In this document: positions 18,728-26,016 of the stretch, in pieces | Numbering within the stretch: the stretch's first letter is position 1 | Layout of the letters: every line of letters begins with the position of its first letter | From: Nocardia sp. NBC_01329 | GTDB taxonomy: Bacteria; Actinomycetota; Actinomycetes; Mycobacteriales; Mycobacteriaceae | DNA: 64,000 nucleotides | Direction of reading: 5' to 3' | NCBI RefSeq assembly: GCF_035956715.1 | Contig: NZ_CP108381.1 | Span: 5,426,001-5,490,000 of the forward strand | Position numbers and translations under genes: made by a program | The notes under the pieces: generated by a model | Told to the model about the DNA's origin: nothing | The model's database searches: none | Seen by the model: the letters and a program-made list of their open reading frames with translations, nothing else

Positions 18728-20074
18728 TCACCCGGCTCGCCGGATATCGCGCATAGCCGCACGCAGATGATCGGTGTAGCTGTCCGGATCCGGGATGACC
18801 GCCGGATCGGCATGCAGTGACAGCGTGACCGTCTCACCCATCCCGTGGATCCCATGCGTGAGATGCATCACCGCGCCGAGCGCCGGGAAGCCGCCGGTGA
18901 AGCGAACCGGCGCCCCGCCGAAGCCCAGATCGGCCGGACCGCGGTTCACGCTGGAGACCACGGTATGGCCGGTGATCTCCGCGGGAACGGTGTCGATCGG
19001 ATAGCTCCGGACGTCCCGCCGCAACATCACCGGTGGTAGTGCGTTCGTCACCGCGTCCTGCGCCGCCAGTAGGGGATGTAGCGCCCGCTCGCGCCGGGCG
19101 GAAAGATCTGCGGCTATCACCGCTGCCCGGCGCGTCGGGTCGTCCTCTCCGATCGCGAGATCCACGCCGAGGCTGCGGTAGTTGTTGCGTACCCCGGGCC
19201 GGGGCGGTACCGCCATCGGCACCTGAGCACCTAGCCGGGGCAGATCCTCGCCGCGGCCGCGCAGATAGCGTTCCAGCGCGAAGGAGATCGCCGTCAGGCC
19301 GACCACGGTCACGCTGCGGCCCGGGACTCGGAAATCCTGGGCGGGGAACACCAGCACGCGCGCCGCGCGGCCGGTGATCTCACCCGGCGTATTGAGCGGA
19401 CCGGGCGGATATCCGGAGGCGGGCGGTGGGATCAGCCCGGCCGCGGTCAGCTCGGCTAGCTTGCTGCGCGCCCGCCCGGCGGCAAACCCGTGCCGGAGGG
19501 TTCGCGCCGTACCCAGCGGCAACGTCACGCCCCCGCGCAGTGCGCGCAGTGCGATCCGGGATCGCGACACCGTATGCGGCTTCGGCGCGACCGCAGCGTC
19601 CGGGCCACCGCCGTTGAACAGGGCACGCGCGATCCGGGAGGCTCCGCGGCCGTCGACCAGCGCATGCGATATCTGCAGGACCACCACGGTTACCAGTGGA
19701 TCCGGTGTCGGGCTGTCCTGGATACCGCGGAAGATGTGCAGCCGCCAGGGACATATGGACGCATCCACGCCGGTGCCCAGCAGCCGGCCGAGAGCGGTGA
19801 GCAGTTCGGGCCAGCGAGACCGGTCGAGACGGTGCCGCACGGTTTGGTCGGGATCGAATTCGGCGGGGACCCACACCGGATAGGAGAGGCCTGTGGGGTC
19901 CGACCGCAACCGGACCCGCAATTCGGGGATCGCGGCACACCGGCGGACCACCTCGTCGCGCAGCCGTGGGGTTTCCCATTCGGATTCCGCGAAGCAGTAG
20001 AGAAGGAATTGGTCGTTGTGGGTACGCCGCGACAGCCAGTACATGGTCGCGTCCGGGGGCGCCAGCGGGATCAC
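18728..20074 (-). CDS. Wax ester synthase/diacylglycerol acyltransferase-like protein
   Basis: A 448-residue WS/DGAT (WES) family acyltransferase, which transfers acyl groups from acyl-CoA to diacylglycerol or fatty alcohols for storage lipids. The family motif HHxxxDG appears as ISHALVDGRG (about residue 137): the catalytic second His, Asp and Gly are kept, but the first His is Ser. The C-terminal half has the DUF1298 features GLTAISFALERYL and VSSVNRGPADLGFGG. Length matches the family. GTG 20074 is used. The altered motif leaves enzymatic activity uncertain. Confidence 0.8.
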   Translation of the reverse strand: MIPLAPPDATMYWLSRRTHNDQFLLYCFAESEWETPRLRDEVVRRCAAIPELRVRLRSDPTGLSYPVWVPAEFDPDQTVRHRLDRSRWPELLTALGRLLGTGVDASICPWRLHIFRGIQDSPTPDPLVTVVVLQISHALVDGRGASRIARALFNGGGPDAAVAPKPHTVSRSRIALRALRGGVTLPLGTARTLRHGFAAGRARSKLAELTAAGLIPPPASGYPPGPLNTPGEITGRAARVLVFPAQDFRVPGRSVTVVGLTAISFALERYLRGRGEDLPRLGAQVPMAVPPRPGVRNNYRSLGVDLAIGEDDPTRRAAVIAADLSARRERALHPLLAAQDAVTNALPPVMLRRDVRSYPIDTVPAEITGHTVVSSVNRGPADLGFGGAPVRFTGGFPALGAVMHLTHGIHGMGETVTLSLHADPAVIPDPDSYTDHLRAAMRDIRRAG

Positions 20075-20125
20075 CGGCCGACCCTAATGGATGCTGCCTT
20101 GCGGAGCCCATCCGCCGCCGCGGCG

Positions 20126-20233
20126 CGGCCGGAGCGAATGCCCAGGTACGCAGAACGCGCACGGCCGGAGCGAATGCCCAGGTACGCAGAACGCGCACGG
20201 CCGGAGCGAATGCGGAGGTACGCCCCCGTGGTC
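20126..20233 (-). repeat. Three tandem 36-bp repeats upstream of the acyltransferase gene
   Basis: Units begin at 20126, 20162 and 20198 with CGGCCGGAGCGAATGC and an exact 36-bp period. The first two are nearly identical and the third diverges at its end. On the minus strand the third unit contains GTACCTCCGCATTCGCTC, very close to the repeat between the ABC transporter genes (27.9-28.1 kb). Because 36 is a multiple of three, the repeat reads as a 12-residue peptide period whose frame ends in a TGA overlapping the acyltransferase GTG. Confidence 0.8.
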
Positions 20234-20245
20234 CAGGCACGCAAA

Positions 20246-20272
20246 GGCCCCGGGTCGATCCGACCCGGGGCC
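20246..20272. terminator. Hairpin terminator after the DUF397 gene
   Basis: A perfect 12-bp inverted repeat GGCCCCGGGTCG / CGACCCGGGGCC with a three-base loop lies just downstream of the DUF397 gene on the minus strand. Confidence 0.8.
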
Positions 20273-20297
20273 GCCTTGCCTGATATCGGGAAAACCG

Positions 20298-20507
20298 TCA
20301 GGCGCCGCGGTAGTCTCCCGCCGATACTCCGGACAGGAACTCGGTCCACTCGGCCGGCGCGAAGGCCAGCACCGGCCCACTGCCGTGATCCTTCGTATCC
20401 CGGACCGCCACGTCGCCGCCTACGAGAAATGCCACCTCCACGCAGTTCCCGTCCGGGCCACTGTATGAACTCTTCCGCCACACAGCACCCGTCATATCCA
20501 CCTTCAC
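20298..20507 (-). CDS. DUF397 domain protein
   Basis: A small protein of about 69 residues with the DUF397 signature WRKSSYSGPDGNCVEVA and the closing VRDTKDHGSGPVLAF...W segment. In actinomycetes DUF397 proteins are usually encoded directly downstream of an XRE-family regulator and act with it in developmental or toxin-antitoxin-like regulation. Here no helix-turn-helix gene precedes it, so it is an orphan. GTG 20507 has GGAG nine bases upstream, and ATG 20495 is an alternative. A strong terminator follows. Confidence 0.85.
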   Translation of the reverse strand: MKVDMTGAVWRKSSYSGPDGNCVEVAFLVGGDVAVRDTKDHGSGPVLAFAPAEWTEFLSGVSAGDYRGA

Positions 20508-20555
20508 GGCACTGCACTCCTTCGCTGCGTCGATAATGATATTCGATTCCTGCAT

Positions 20556-20945
20556 AGTTCCTGACTAGCTGGTATCCGGTGGACGACACCGAATACACCG
20601 ATGCACGCGCGTAGCGAGCAAATATCCGGTTTGCCAGGTTCGGACTCGCACATACGCGAACACATCTGACGCGGGTGACCAAAACCCCTAGTGAGGGGGC
20701 CCCGCACCCCGAACAATAGCAGGTTCACACCGGGTTTGCCGCTCTCTTGCCAACTGGGCCAAGGCATTTGCCAATACTGCTAAGATGCCGTATTGCTGCG
20801 TAATTGCAGACTTATAAGGACGATTTTGCTCCAAAAAAGTACGGGGTCGCTAATAGCCGAAAGTGATTGTTATGTGATCGCCTGTAAAACATATGTCAAC
20901 GCCCCTACCGCGACGGTGGTCGCGCCACGGCGGGATGATGGCGTC
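20556..20945. other. Gene-free, locally AT-rich interval
   Basis: No convincing gene is present in this roughly 390-bp gap between the DUF397 and DUF309 genes. Bases of about 20770-20900 are conspicuously AT-rich for this genome (for example AATACTGCTAAGATGCCG and TTATAAGGACGATTTTG). The segment may hold the promoter for the DUF309-gluQRS pair, or be the remnant of foreign DNA such as the missing XRE partner of the DUF397 gene. Confidence 0.4.
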
Positions 20946-21509
20946 ATGCCCGAACGCGATCGAGACGAGCTGGGGCGAGCCGCCAACGCCAGGCCCCGGG
21001 ACCGACTGGGGCGCCCGCTGCCGCCGGGAAGACCCGGCGTTCCGCGGATACCCGACGACCTGGACCTCGAGCCCGCCGAGGCCCTCACCTACGCCCAGCA
21101 GCTGCTGGATCAGGGGTTGGCCTTCAACGCGCACGAAGTGCTGGAGTCGGTCTGGAAGAACGGCCCGAACGCCGAACGCATGCTATGGCAGGGTCTTGCG
21201 CAGTACGCAGTCGGCCTCACCCATATCCAACGCGGAAACCCCAAAGGCGCGCGCACGCTGCTCATACGCGCTGTCGAGCGGCTGCGGACCTTCGATCCGG
21301 TCGCCGCCGGACACGCGCCGGGCCGCCTCCCCTACGAACTCGACGGCCCGGGCCTGATCGCCCACGCCGAAACGCTGCTGGCCGAACTGACGGTGCCGCC
21401 CGGATCCGAATCGAATGCCGACGCTATCGCCGTCGAAGACGAGCGATCCGAGGCGCCGGATATCGATCTGTCCGAACTCATACCCCAGCTGCGCCGCGAC
21501 CTACCATGA
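20946..21509 (+). CDS. DUF309 domain protein
   Basis: A 187-residue protein with the DUF309 core, a helical hairpin containing NAHEVLESVWKNGPNAERML (about residues 58-77) followed by WQGLAQYAVGLTHIQRGNPKGA. The HExxE/W pattern is the hallmark of this small family, whose function is unknown. ATG 20946 is used. The stop overlaps the gluQRS start (ATGA), so the two proteins are made from one message in coupled fashion. The acidic C-terminal tail is not part of the domain. Confidence 0.85.
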   Translation: MPERDRDELGRAANARPRDRLGRPLPPGRPGVPRIPDDLDLEPAEALTYAQQLLDQGLAFNAHEVLESVWKNGPNAERMLWQGLAQYAVGLTHIQRGNPKGARTLLIRAVERLRTFDPVAAGHAPGRLPYELDGPGLIAHAETLLAELTVPPGSESNADAIAVEDERSEAPDIDLSELIPQLRRDLP

Positions 21510-22444
21510 CCCGGATGCCGTCCACTCCTTCCTCGCCCCCGGCCGGGCGGTACGCGCCCAGCCCGTCCGGGGATCTGCACCTGGGCAATCTGCGCACCGC
21601 ACTGCTGGCCTGGCTCTTCGCCCGCGGCAGCGGCCGCCGGTTCGTGCTGCGTGTAGACGATCTGGACCGGGTACGACCCGGCGCCGAGGAACGTCAGCTG
21701 GCCGACCTCGCCGCTCTCGGTCTCGACTGGGACGGTCCGGTGACCCATCAGTCGGATCGTCTCGACCACTACGCCGCGGCCGTGGACCGGCTCACTTCCG
21801 CCGGACTGACCTACGAATGCTTCTGCACCAGAAAGGAAATCCAGCAGGCCGTCACCGCCCCACACGGACCACTGGGCGCTTACCCCGGCACCTGTCGCGA
21901 TCTCACCCCCGGCGAGCGCGCGCAGCGCCGCACCGCCGGACGGCCCGCCGCAGTGCGGCTGCGTTCGGCCCGTACAGATTTCGAGATCACCGATCGGCTG
22001 CGCGGCCGGTACCGAGGGCCGGTCGACGATTTCGTCCTGCGCCGCGGCGACGGAATCCCCGCCTACAACCTGACTGTCGTGATCGATGATGCCGAACAGG
22101 GTGTGGACCAGGTGGTTCGCGGTGACGATCTGCTGCCGTCCACACCTCGGCAGGCCTATCTGGCCACGCTGCTCGACCTCGGGATACCCGAGTACGCGCA
22201 TGTTCCGCTGGTCCTCAACACCGAGGGCAAGCGACTGGCCAAACGCGACGGTGCGGTTACCCTGGCCGATCGTCTCGCGCGCGGGGAAACCGTGGCTCGA
22301 GTGGTGGGACTGCTGGCCGACTCACTCGGCCTCGCGGGCCGCGGCGCCGGTGAACTGCTCGCCGGTTTCGACCCCGACCGGCTGCCTCGTGCACCCTGGG
22401 TACTCGATCCCGACAGCTTGGTGGTCGCGGGCCGCTGTCCGTAA
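21506..22444 (+). CDS. gluQRS: Glutamyl-Q tRNA(Asp) synthetase
   Basis: A 312-residue truncated paralogue of glutamyl-tRNA synthetase lacking the anticodon-binding domain. It activates glutamate and attaches it to the queuosine base at position 34 of tRNA-Asp. It shows GRYAPSPSGDLHLGN (HIGH-type motif), LRVDDLDRVR, a zinc-binding ECFCTRKE with later YPGTC supplying the other ligands, and a KMSKS-type KRLAKRDGA. The length and missing C-terminal domain separate it from GltX. A queuosine precursor transporter and Tgt are encoded 1.3-3.4 kb downstream, consistent with a role in tRNA queuosine modification. Confidence 0.93.
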   Translation: MTRMPSTPSSPPAGRYAPSPSGDLHLGNLRTALLAWLFARGSGRRFVLRVDDLDRVRPGAEERQLADLAALGLDWDGPVTHQSDRLDHYAAAVDRLTSAGLTYECFCTRKEIQQAVTAPHGPLGAYPGTCRDLTPGERAQRRTAGRPAAVRLRSARTDFEITDRLRGRYRGPVDDFVLRRGDGIPAYNLTVVIDDAEQGVDQVVRGDDLLPSTPRQAYLATLLDLGIPEYAHVPLVLNTEGKRLAKRDGAVTLADRLARGETVARVVGLLADSLGLAGRGAGELLAGFDPDRLPRAPWVLDPDSLVVAGRCP

Positions 22445-22490
22445 CCTGGCCTGCGACCAGATCTCCGGATTTCGAGTTCAGGCAGGCGAG

Positions 22491-23204
22491 ATGACCAGTG
22501 GCGGGTACGACCCCAGCAACCACCCCCAGCCCGGGCAGCCCTACGGGCAGCCCCCGCAGTACCCGCAGCCCGGGCAGTACGTCCCACAGCAGGAGCAGTA
22601 CCAGCCGCAACCGGACCCGTACGCCCCGCCATACCAGCAGGGCGCACCGGCACAGCCCTATGGACAGCAGGCCCCACCGGCCGAGCCGGCCCCCCGGTAC
22701 CAGCAGACGGTGTTTCCGCAGGCACAGTACGGAGGTCAGCAGTACGGGCAGTACCAGCCCGCGTTCGGGGTCCCCGGTAACCTGTGGCCACGGTTCGCCG
22801 CGCGGCTGATCGACAGTCTCATCATCGCGTTGCCGCTCGCACTGCTACTGAACTTCGTTCTCATGCCGAACCTGACGGGCCTCACCGGCCCCTCGGTCAG
22901 CTACGCGATCATCTTCGCGGTCACCCTGGTCTATTACGTGCTCATGGAATGGAAGAGCGGCGGCGCCACCCTCGGCAAGAAGATCCTGGGCCTCAAGGTC
23001 GTGGCGCCGGACGGGTCGCCCACCGTCGCGCCGCTCGTCTCGCTGAAGCGCAATATCTATCTGGCGGTACTGATCGTGCCCTGCGTGGGCTGGGTGGCCG
23101 GGGCCGCTCTCATGCTCTACATGGCCGCGACCCTGGACAAGAACCCGAACCGGCAGGGCTGGCACGACAAACTCGCGGGCGGCACCCAGGTCCTCGCGGC
23201 CTGA
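22491..23204 (+). CDS. RDD family membrane protein
   Basis: A 237-residue protein. Residues 1-100 are Pro/Gln/Tyr-rich (repeated QPGQPYGQP-like units), then comes an RDD domain beginning LWPRFAARLIDSLIIALPLAL, with the signature Arg and Asp residues and three to four membrane helices, and a closing QGWHDKLAGG motif typical of the family. RDD proteins are of mostly unknown transport or stress function. ATG 22491 lies after GGCAGGCGAG. It follows gluQRS by 46 bp in the same direction. Confidence 0.9.
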   Translation: MTSGGYDPSNHPQPGQPYGQPPQYPQPGQYVPQQEQYQPQPDPYAPPYQQGAPAQPYGQQAPPAEPAPRYQQTVFPQAQYGGQQYGQYQPAFGVPGNLWPRFAARLIDSLIIALPLALLLNFVLMPNLTGLTGPSVSYAIIFAVTLVYYVLMEWKSGGATLGKKILGLKVVAPDGSPTVAPLVSLKRNIYLAVLIVPCVGWVAGAALMLYMAATLDKNPNRQGWHDKLAGGTQVLAA

Positions 23205-23219
23205 GTCACACCTACCGGA

Positions 23220-23744
23220 TCACGCGCCGGCGGCGCTCGCGACGATCATCACCACGAACCAGAGGATCCCCAGGGCGATCAGGCCCACCCCGATCCAGAT
23301 ACCGGCGAGCGCCATCCCGCGGCCCTCCTGACCGCTGTCCTTGATCTGGTTGAGCGCGATGACGCCGAGGATGATCCCGACGATGGAGGTGGCACCGCAG
23401 GTCACGAAACCGGCCAGCGAAGTGACCAGTGAGGCGATCGACAGACCGTTCGTGCCGCGGTTGGCCGGATAACCGTAGGGCTGGTAGTTCGCCGGATAAC
23501 CGGATCCCGCCGCACCGTAAGGCGAATAGGGTGGTGCCCCCGGATAGGGCGCGGCCGGGGGCGGGGTGCCGTAGGACGGGTGCCCGGGCGGCGGTGCGGG
23601 AGCCGCGGCCGGGGTCGAAGGGTACTGCGGTGCCGACGGATAGCTGGAGGGCCCGGACGGATGCTGCGCGGCAGCAGGGTCCGACGATACGCCCGACCCC
23701 CCGTACTGTTTCCACCACTCGTCGGATTCACCGGGGTTCGTCAT
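23220..23744 (-). CDS. DUF4190 domain membrane protein
   Basis: A 174-residue protein with a Pro/Ser/Tyr/Gly-rich N-terminus (1-95) and a C-terminal DUF4190 domain of two membrane helices: LSIASLVTSLAGFVTCGATS and GVIALNQIKDSGQEGRGMAL before the second helix. This family is common in actinomycetes and has no known function. The gene is convergent with the RDD gene (15 bp between stops) and divergent from the queuosine transporter gene, sharing a very short intergenic region of 25-40 bp. Confidence 0.88.
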   Translation of the reverse strand: MTNPGESDEWWKQYGGSGVSSDPAAAQHPSGPSSYPSAPQYPSTPAAAPAPPPGHPSYGTPPPAAPYPGAPPYSPYGAAGSGYPANYQPYGYPANRGTNGLSIASLVTSLAGFVTCGATSIVGIILGVIALNQIKDSGQEGRGMALAGIWIGVGLIALGILWFVVMIVASAAGA

Positions 23745-23781
23745 GACAACAGCCTATTCGAGAGTTTGATTGGATAGTCGG

Positions 23782-24555
23782 GTGGAAGAGTCGAACAAAA
23801 CACCCTTACCCGGCAAGTCTGGACACCCCGCGCCCGCACATGCGGCGTACGCACCGGTGGCGCGGGGGTATTACACACCGATCGTCGTACTGTTCACGGC
23901 AACTCTCATCGTCTCCAATATCTGCGCGACCAAGGGGGTGCAGTTCCTCTCCGGCAGTTCGCTGACCCTCGGACCTCTGGAGATCCTGCCGATCACCACC
24001 GACGCCGCGTTCTTCCTGTTCCCCCTCGCCTACATCCTCGGTGACGTCCTCAGCGAGGTCTACGGATTCCGTGCCACCCGGCACGCTGTCTTCTATGGTT
24101 TCGCCGCACTGCTGCTCACTGTTATCTGTTTCGCCGTAGCGATCCGGTTGCCCGCCGCGGGGTTCTACGAGAACCAGGAGGCCTTCCGTACCGTCATCGG
24201 CACCACACCGCAATTGGTTCTGGCCGGATTGGCCGGTTATGTGGTCGGCCAGCTGCTCAACTCCGCGACCTTGGTACTGATCAAGGAACGGACCCGGGAG
24301 AAGCACCTGTGGGCTCGGCTCATCGGTTCGACGGTGGTCGGCGAACTCGCCGATACGCTGATCTTCTGTTCGATCGCCGCGACGGCCATCGGCATCGACA
24401 GCTGGAGCCAATTCTTCAACTACGTGATCGTCGGATTCCTGTGGAAAACCCTGTGCGAGATCCTGGTCCTGCCGGTGACCTACCGGGTCATCGCGTGGCT
24501 GAAGAAACACGAGCCGACCTACGCACCGAGCGAGGCCGCCCCGCTGCGCTCTTGA
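23782..24555 (+). CDS. yhhQ: Queuosine precursor transporter (YhhQ/VUT family)
   Basis: An integral membrane protein of about 257 residues with at least six helices. It has the family features VSNICATKGVQFL, ITTDAAFFLFPLAYILGDVLSEVYGF, and VVGELADTLIFCSIA. YhhQ-type proteins import 7-deazaguanine precursors (preQ0/preQ1) or, in some bacteria, queuine. GTG 23782 is used, and TTG 23770 is possible. It is convergent with tgt across a strong bidirectional terminator and close to gluQRS, making a salvage function for tRNA queuosine very likely. No de novo pathway gene (queC, queD, queE, queF, queA, queG) is in the window. Confidence 0.9.
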   Translation: MEESNKTPLPGKSGHPAPAHAAYAPVARGYYTPIVVLFTATLIVSNICATKGVQFLSGSSLTLGPLEILPITTDAAFFLFPLAYILGDVLSEVYGFRATRHAVFYGFAALLLTVICFAVAIRLPAAGFYENQEAFRTVIGTTPQLVLAGLAGYVVGQLLNSATLVLIKERTREKHLWARLIGSTVVGELADTLIFCSIAATAIGIDSWSQFFNYVIVGFLWKTLCEILVLPVTYRVIAWLKKHEPTYAPSEAAPLRS

Positions 24556-24563
24556 CCCGCCGA

Positions 24564-24594
24564 CCGTTGTTCCCGGCCACCGCCGGGGCAACGG
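24564..24594. terminator. Bidirectional terminator between yhhQ and tgt
   Basis: The near-perfect inverted repeat CCGTTGTTCCCGGC / GCCGGGGCAACGG with a four-base loop sits between the two convergent stop codons. Confidence 0.85.
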
Positions 24595-24597
24595 CCA

Positions 24598-25851
24598 TTA
24601 CGGCGCGGTGATCCGGCCCTTCCAGCGCCCCAGCGCTTCGGCACGGAACTCGTCGAAGTACCCGCCGTCGATACTGGCCCGGATACGGTCGACCAGCCGG
24701 ATGGTGAACCGCTCGTTGTGGATCGTGCACAGCGTCGAGGCCAGCATCTCCTTGGCCTTGAACAGGTGGTGGATATACGCGCGGGTGTAATTCGCGCACG
24801 TGTAGCAGTCACAGGTTTCGTCGATCGGGGTGAAATCCCGTTTGAACCGGAGGGTGTCGATATTGAACCGGCCGGCCTCCACATAGATACCGCCGTTGCG
24901 TCCCACCCGGGACGGGTTCACACAGTCGAAGGTGTCCGCACCGGCCTCGATCGCGGCGAACATATCCTCCGGTTCGCTGATCCCGAGCATATGCCGGGGC
25001 TTGTCCTCCGGTAGTTCGTCGCAGCACCAGCCGACGATGGTACCCAGCGCGTGTTTCTCCAGCGCGCCGCCGATTCCGTAACCGTCGAAGCCGGTGCCCG
25101 CGGCACCCCGGATCTCGGCCAGGTCGCGGGAAGCCTTGCGCCGCAGGTCCTCGTACTGCGCACCCTGCACCACCGCGAACAGCGCTTGGTAGGGCCGGTG
25201 GGCGCGTTCGGCGGTGAGCCGTTCGTGCTCATCGATGCACCGCTGCGCCCACTGGTGCGTGCGCTGGACCGACTTCTCCTGGTAGCCACGGGTGTTCATC
25301 AAGGTGGTGAGCTCGTCGAACGCGAACATGATGTCCGCGCCCAGCTGATGCTGGATACCCATCGAGACCTCGGGGGTGAAACGATGCCTCGACCCGTTCA
25401 GATGCGAGCGGAAGGTCACCCCGTCGTCGTCCACGGTCGCCAGGCGTTCTTTGCCCTTGGCGATCACCTCGTCGCTGCGCACATCGACGGTCTCCATGGC
25501 CAGGACCTTCTTGAACCCCACGCCCAGCGACATGACCTGGAAACCGCCGCTGTCGGTGAAGGTGGGACCCGGCCAGTTCATGAAGGCCGCCAGACCACCG
25601 GCCTCGTCGACGATATCCGGGCCGGGCTGCAGGTACAGGTGGTATGCGTTGGCCAGGACCGCCTGCGCGCCCAGTTCGCGCACCGCCTCCGGCAGCACCG
25701 CTTTCACGGTCGCCTTGGTTCCCACCGGGACGAACGCCGGGGTGGCGACGGTTCCGTGCGGGGTCTGCAGCACCCCGGTGCGGCCGTGCCGCCCCTCGAG
25801 GCGGGTACCGATGCTGAACGAGAAACCGACGCCATCCGACACGGCCGTCAT
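24598..25851 (-). CDS. tgt: tRNA-guanine(34) transglycosylase
   Basis: A 417-residue TIM-barrel enzyme that exchanges guanine at position 34 of GUN-anticodon tRNAs for a 7-deazaguanine base. The catalytic aspartate region FTDSGGFQVMSLG, the nucleophile segment FDCVNPSRVGRNGGIY, and zinc ligands CDCYTC with a downstream His (YIHHL) are all present. The base-recognition loop reads GIGGALEKHA instead of the usual bacterial GGLSVGE, as I recall for other actinobacterial Tgt proteins, so substrate choice (preQ1 or queuine) is open. It lies downstream of the ABC exporter genes on the same strand, separated by two palindromic repeats. Confidence 0.95.
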   Translation of the reverse strand: MTAVSDGVGFSFSIGTRLEGRHGRTGVLQTPHGTVATPAFVPVGTKATVKAVLPEAVRELGAQAVLANAYHLYLQPGPDIVDEAGGLAAFMNWPGPTFTDSGGFQVMSLGVGFKKVLAMETVDVRSDEVIAKGKERLATVDDDGVTFRSHLNGSRHRFTPEVSMGIQHQLGADIMFAFDELTTLMNTRGYQEKSVQRTHQWAQRCIDEHERLTAERAHRPYQALFAVVQGAQYEDLRRKASRDLAEIRGAAGTGFDGYGIGGALEKHALGTIVGWCCDELPEDKPRHMLGISEPEDMFAAIEAGADTFDCVNPSRVGRNGGIYVEAGRFNIDTLRFKRDFTPIDETCDCYTCANYTRAYIHHLFKAKEMLASTLCTIHNERFTIRLVDRIRASIDGGYFDEFRAEALGRWKGRITAP

Positions 25852-25874
25852 CCTCTCAGGCAGTGCCCATCAGG

Positions 25875-26009
25875 CATGAGCGAGGGCCCTGCGTGGTTAC
25901 GCTTCGCTACCTACTACAGGCCTGACTCGCCCATCCCGGGACTATCAAGCATGAGCGAGGGCTCTACGCGGTTACGCTTCGCTGCCTACTTCGGGCCTGA
26001 CTCGCCCAT
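25875..26009 (-). repeat. Two intergenic copies of the 60-bp palindromic element
   Basis: Copies at 25875-25934 and 25950-26009, each exactly 60 bp, have imperfect terminal inverted repeats CATGAGCGAG / CTCGCCCAT, followed inward by GGCCC-type arms. They are reverse-oriented relatives of the elements inside glfT1 (53866 onward). In the frame used there these intergenic copies contain TAG stops. They sit between the second ABC gene and tgt and may act as a terminator or RNA-stabilising hairpin. Confidence 0.8.
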
Positions 26010-26016
26010 GCCGGGA

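Noticed and set aside
20126..20233. Possible CRISPR array
   Set aside because: The 36-bp units are contiguous tandem repeats without spacers, and no cas gene is present.
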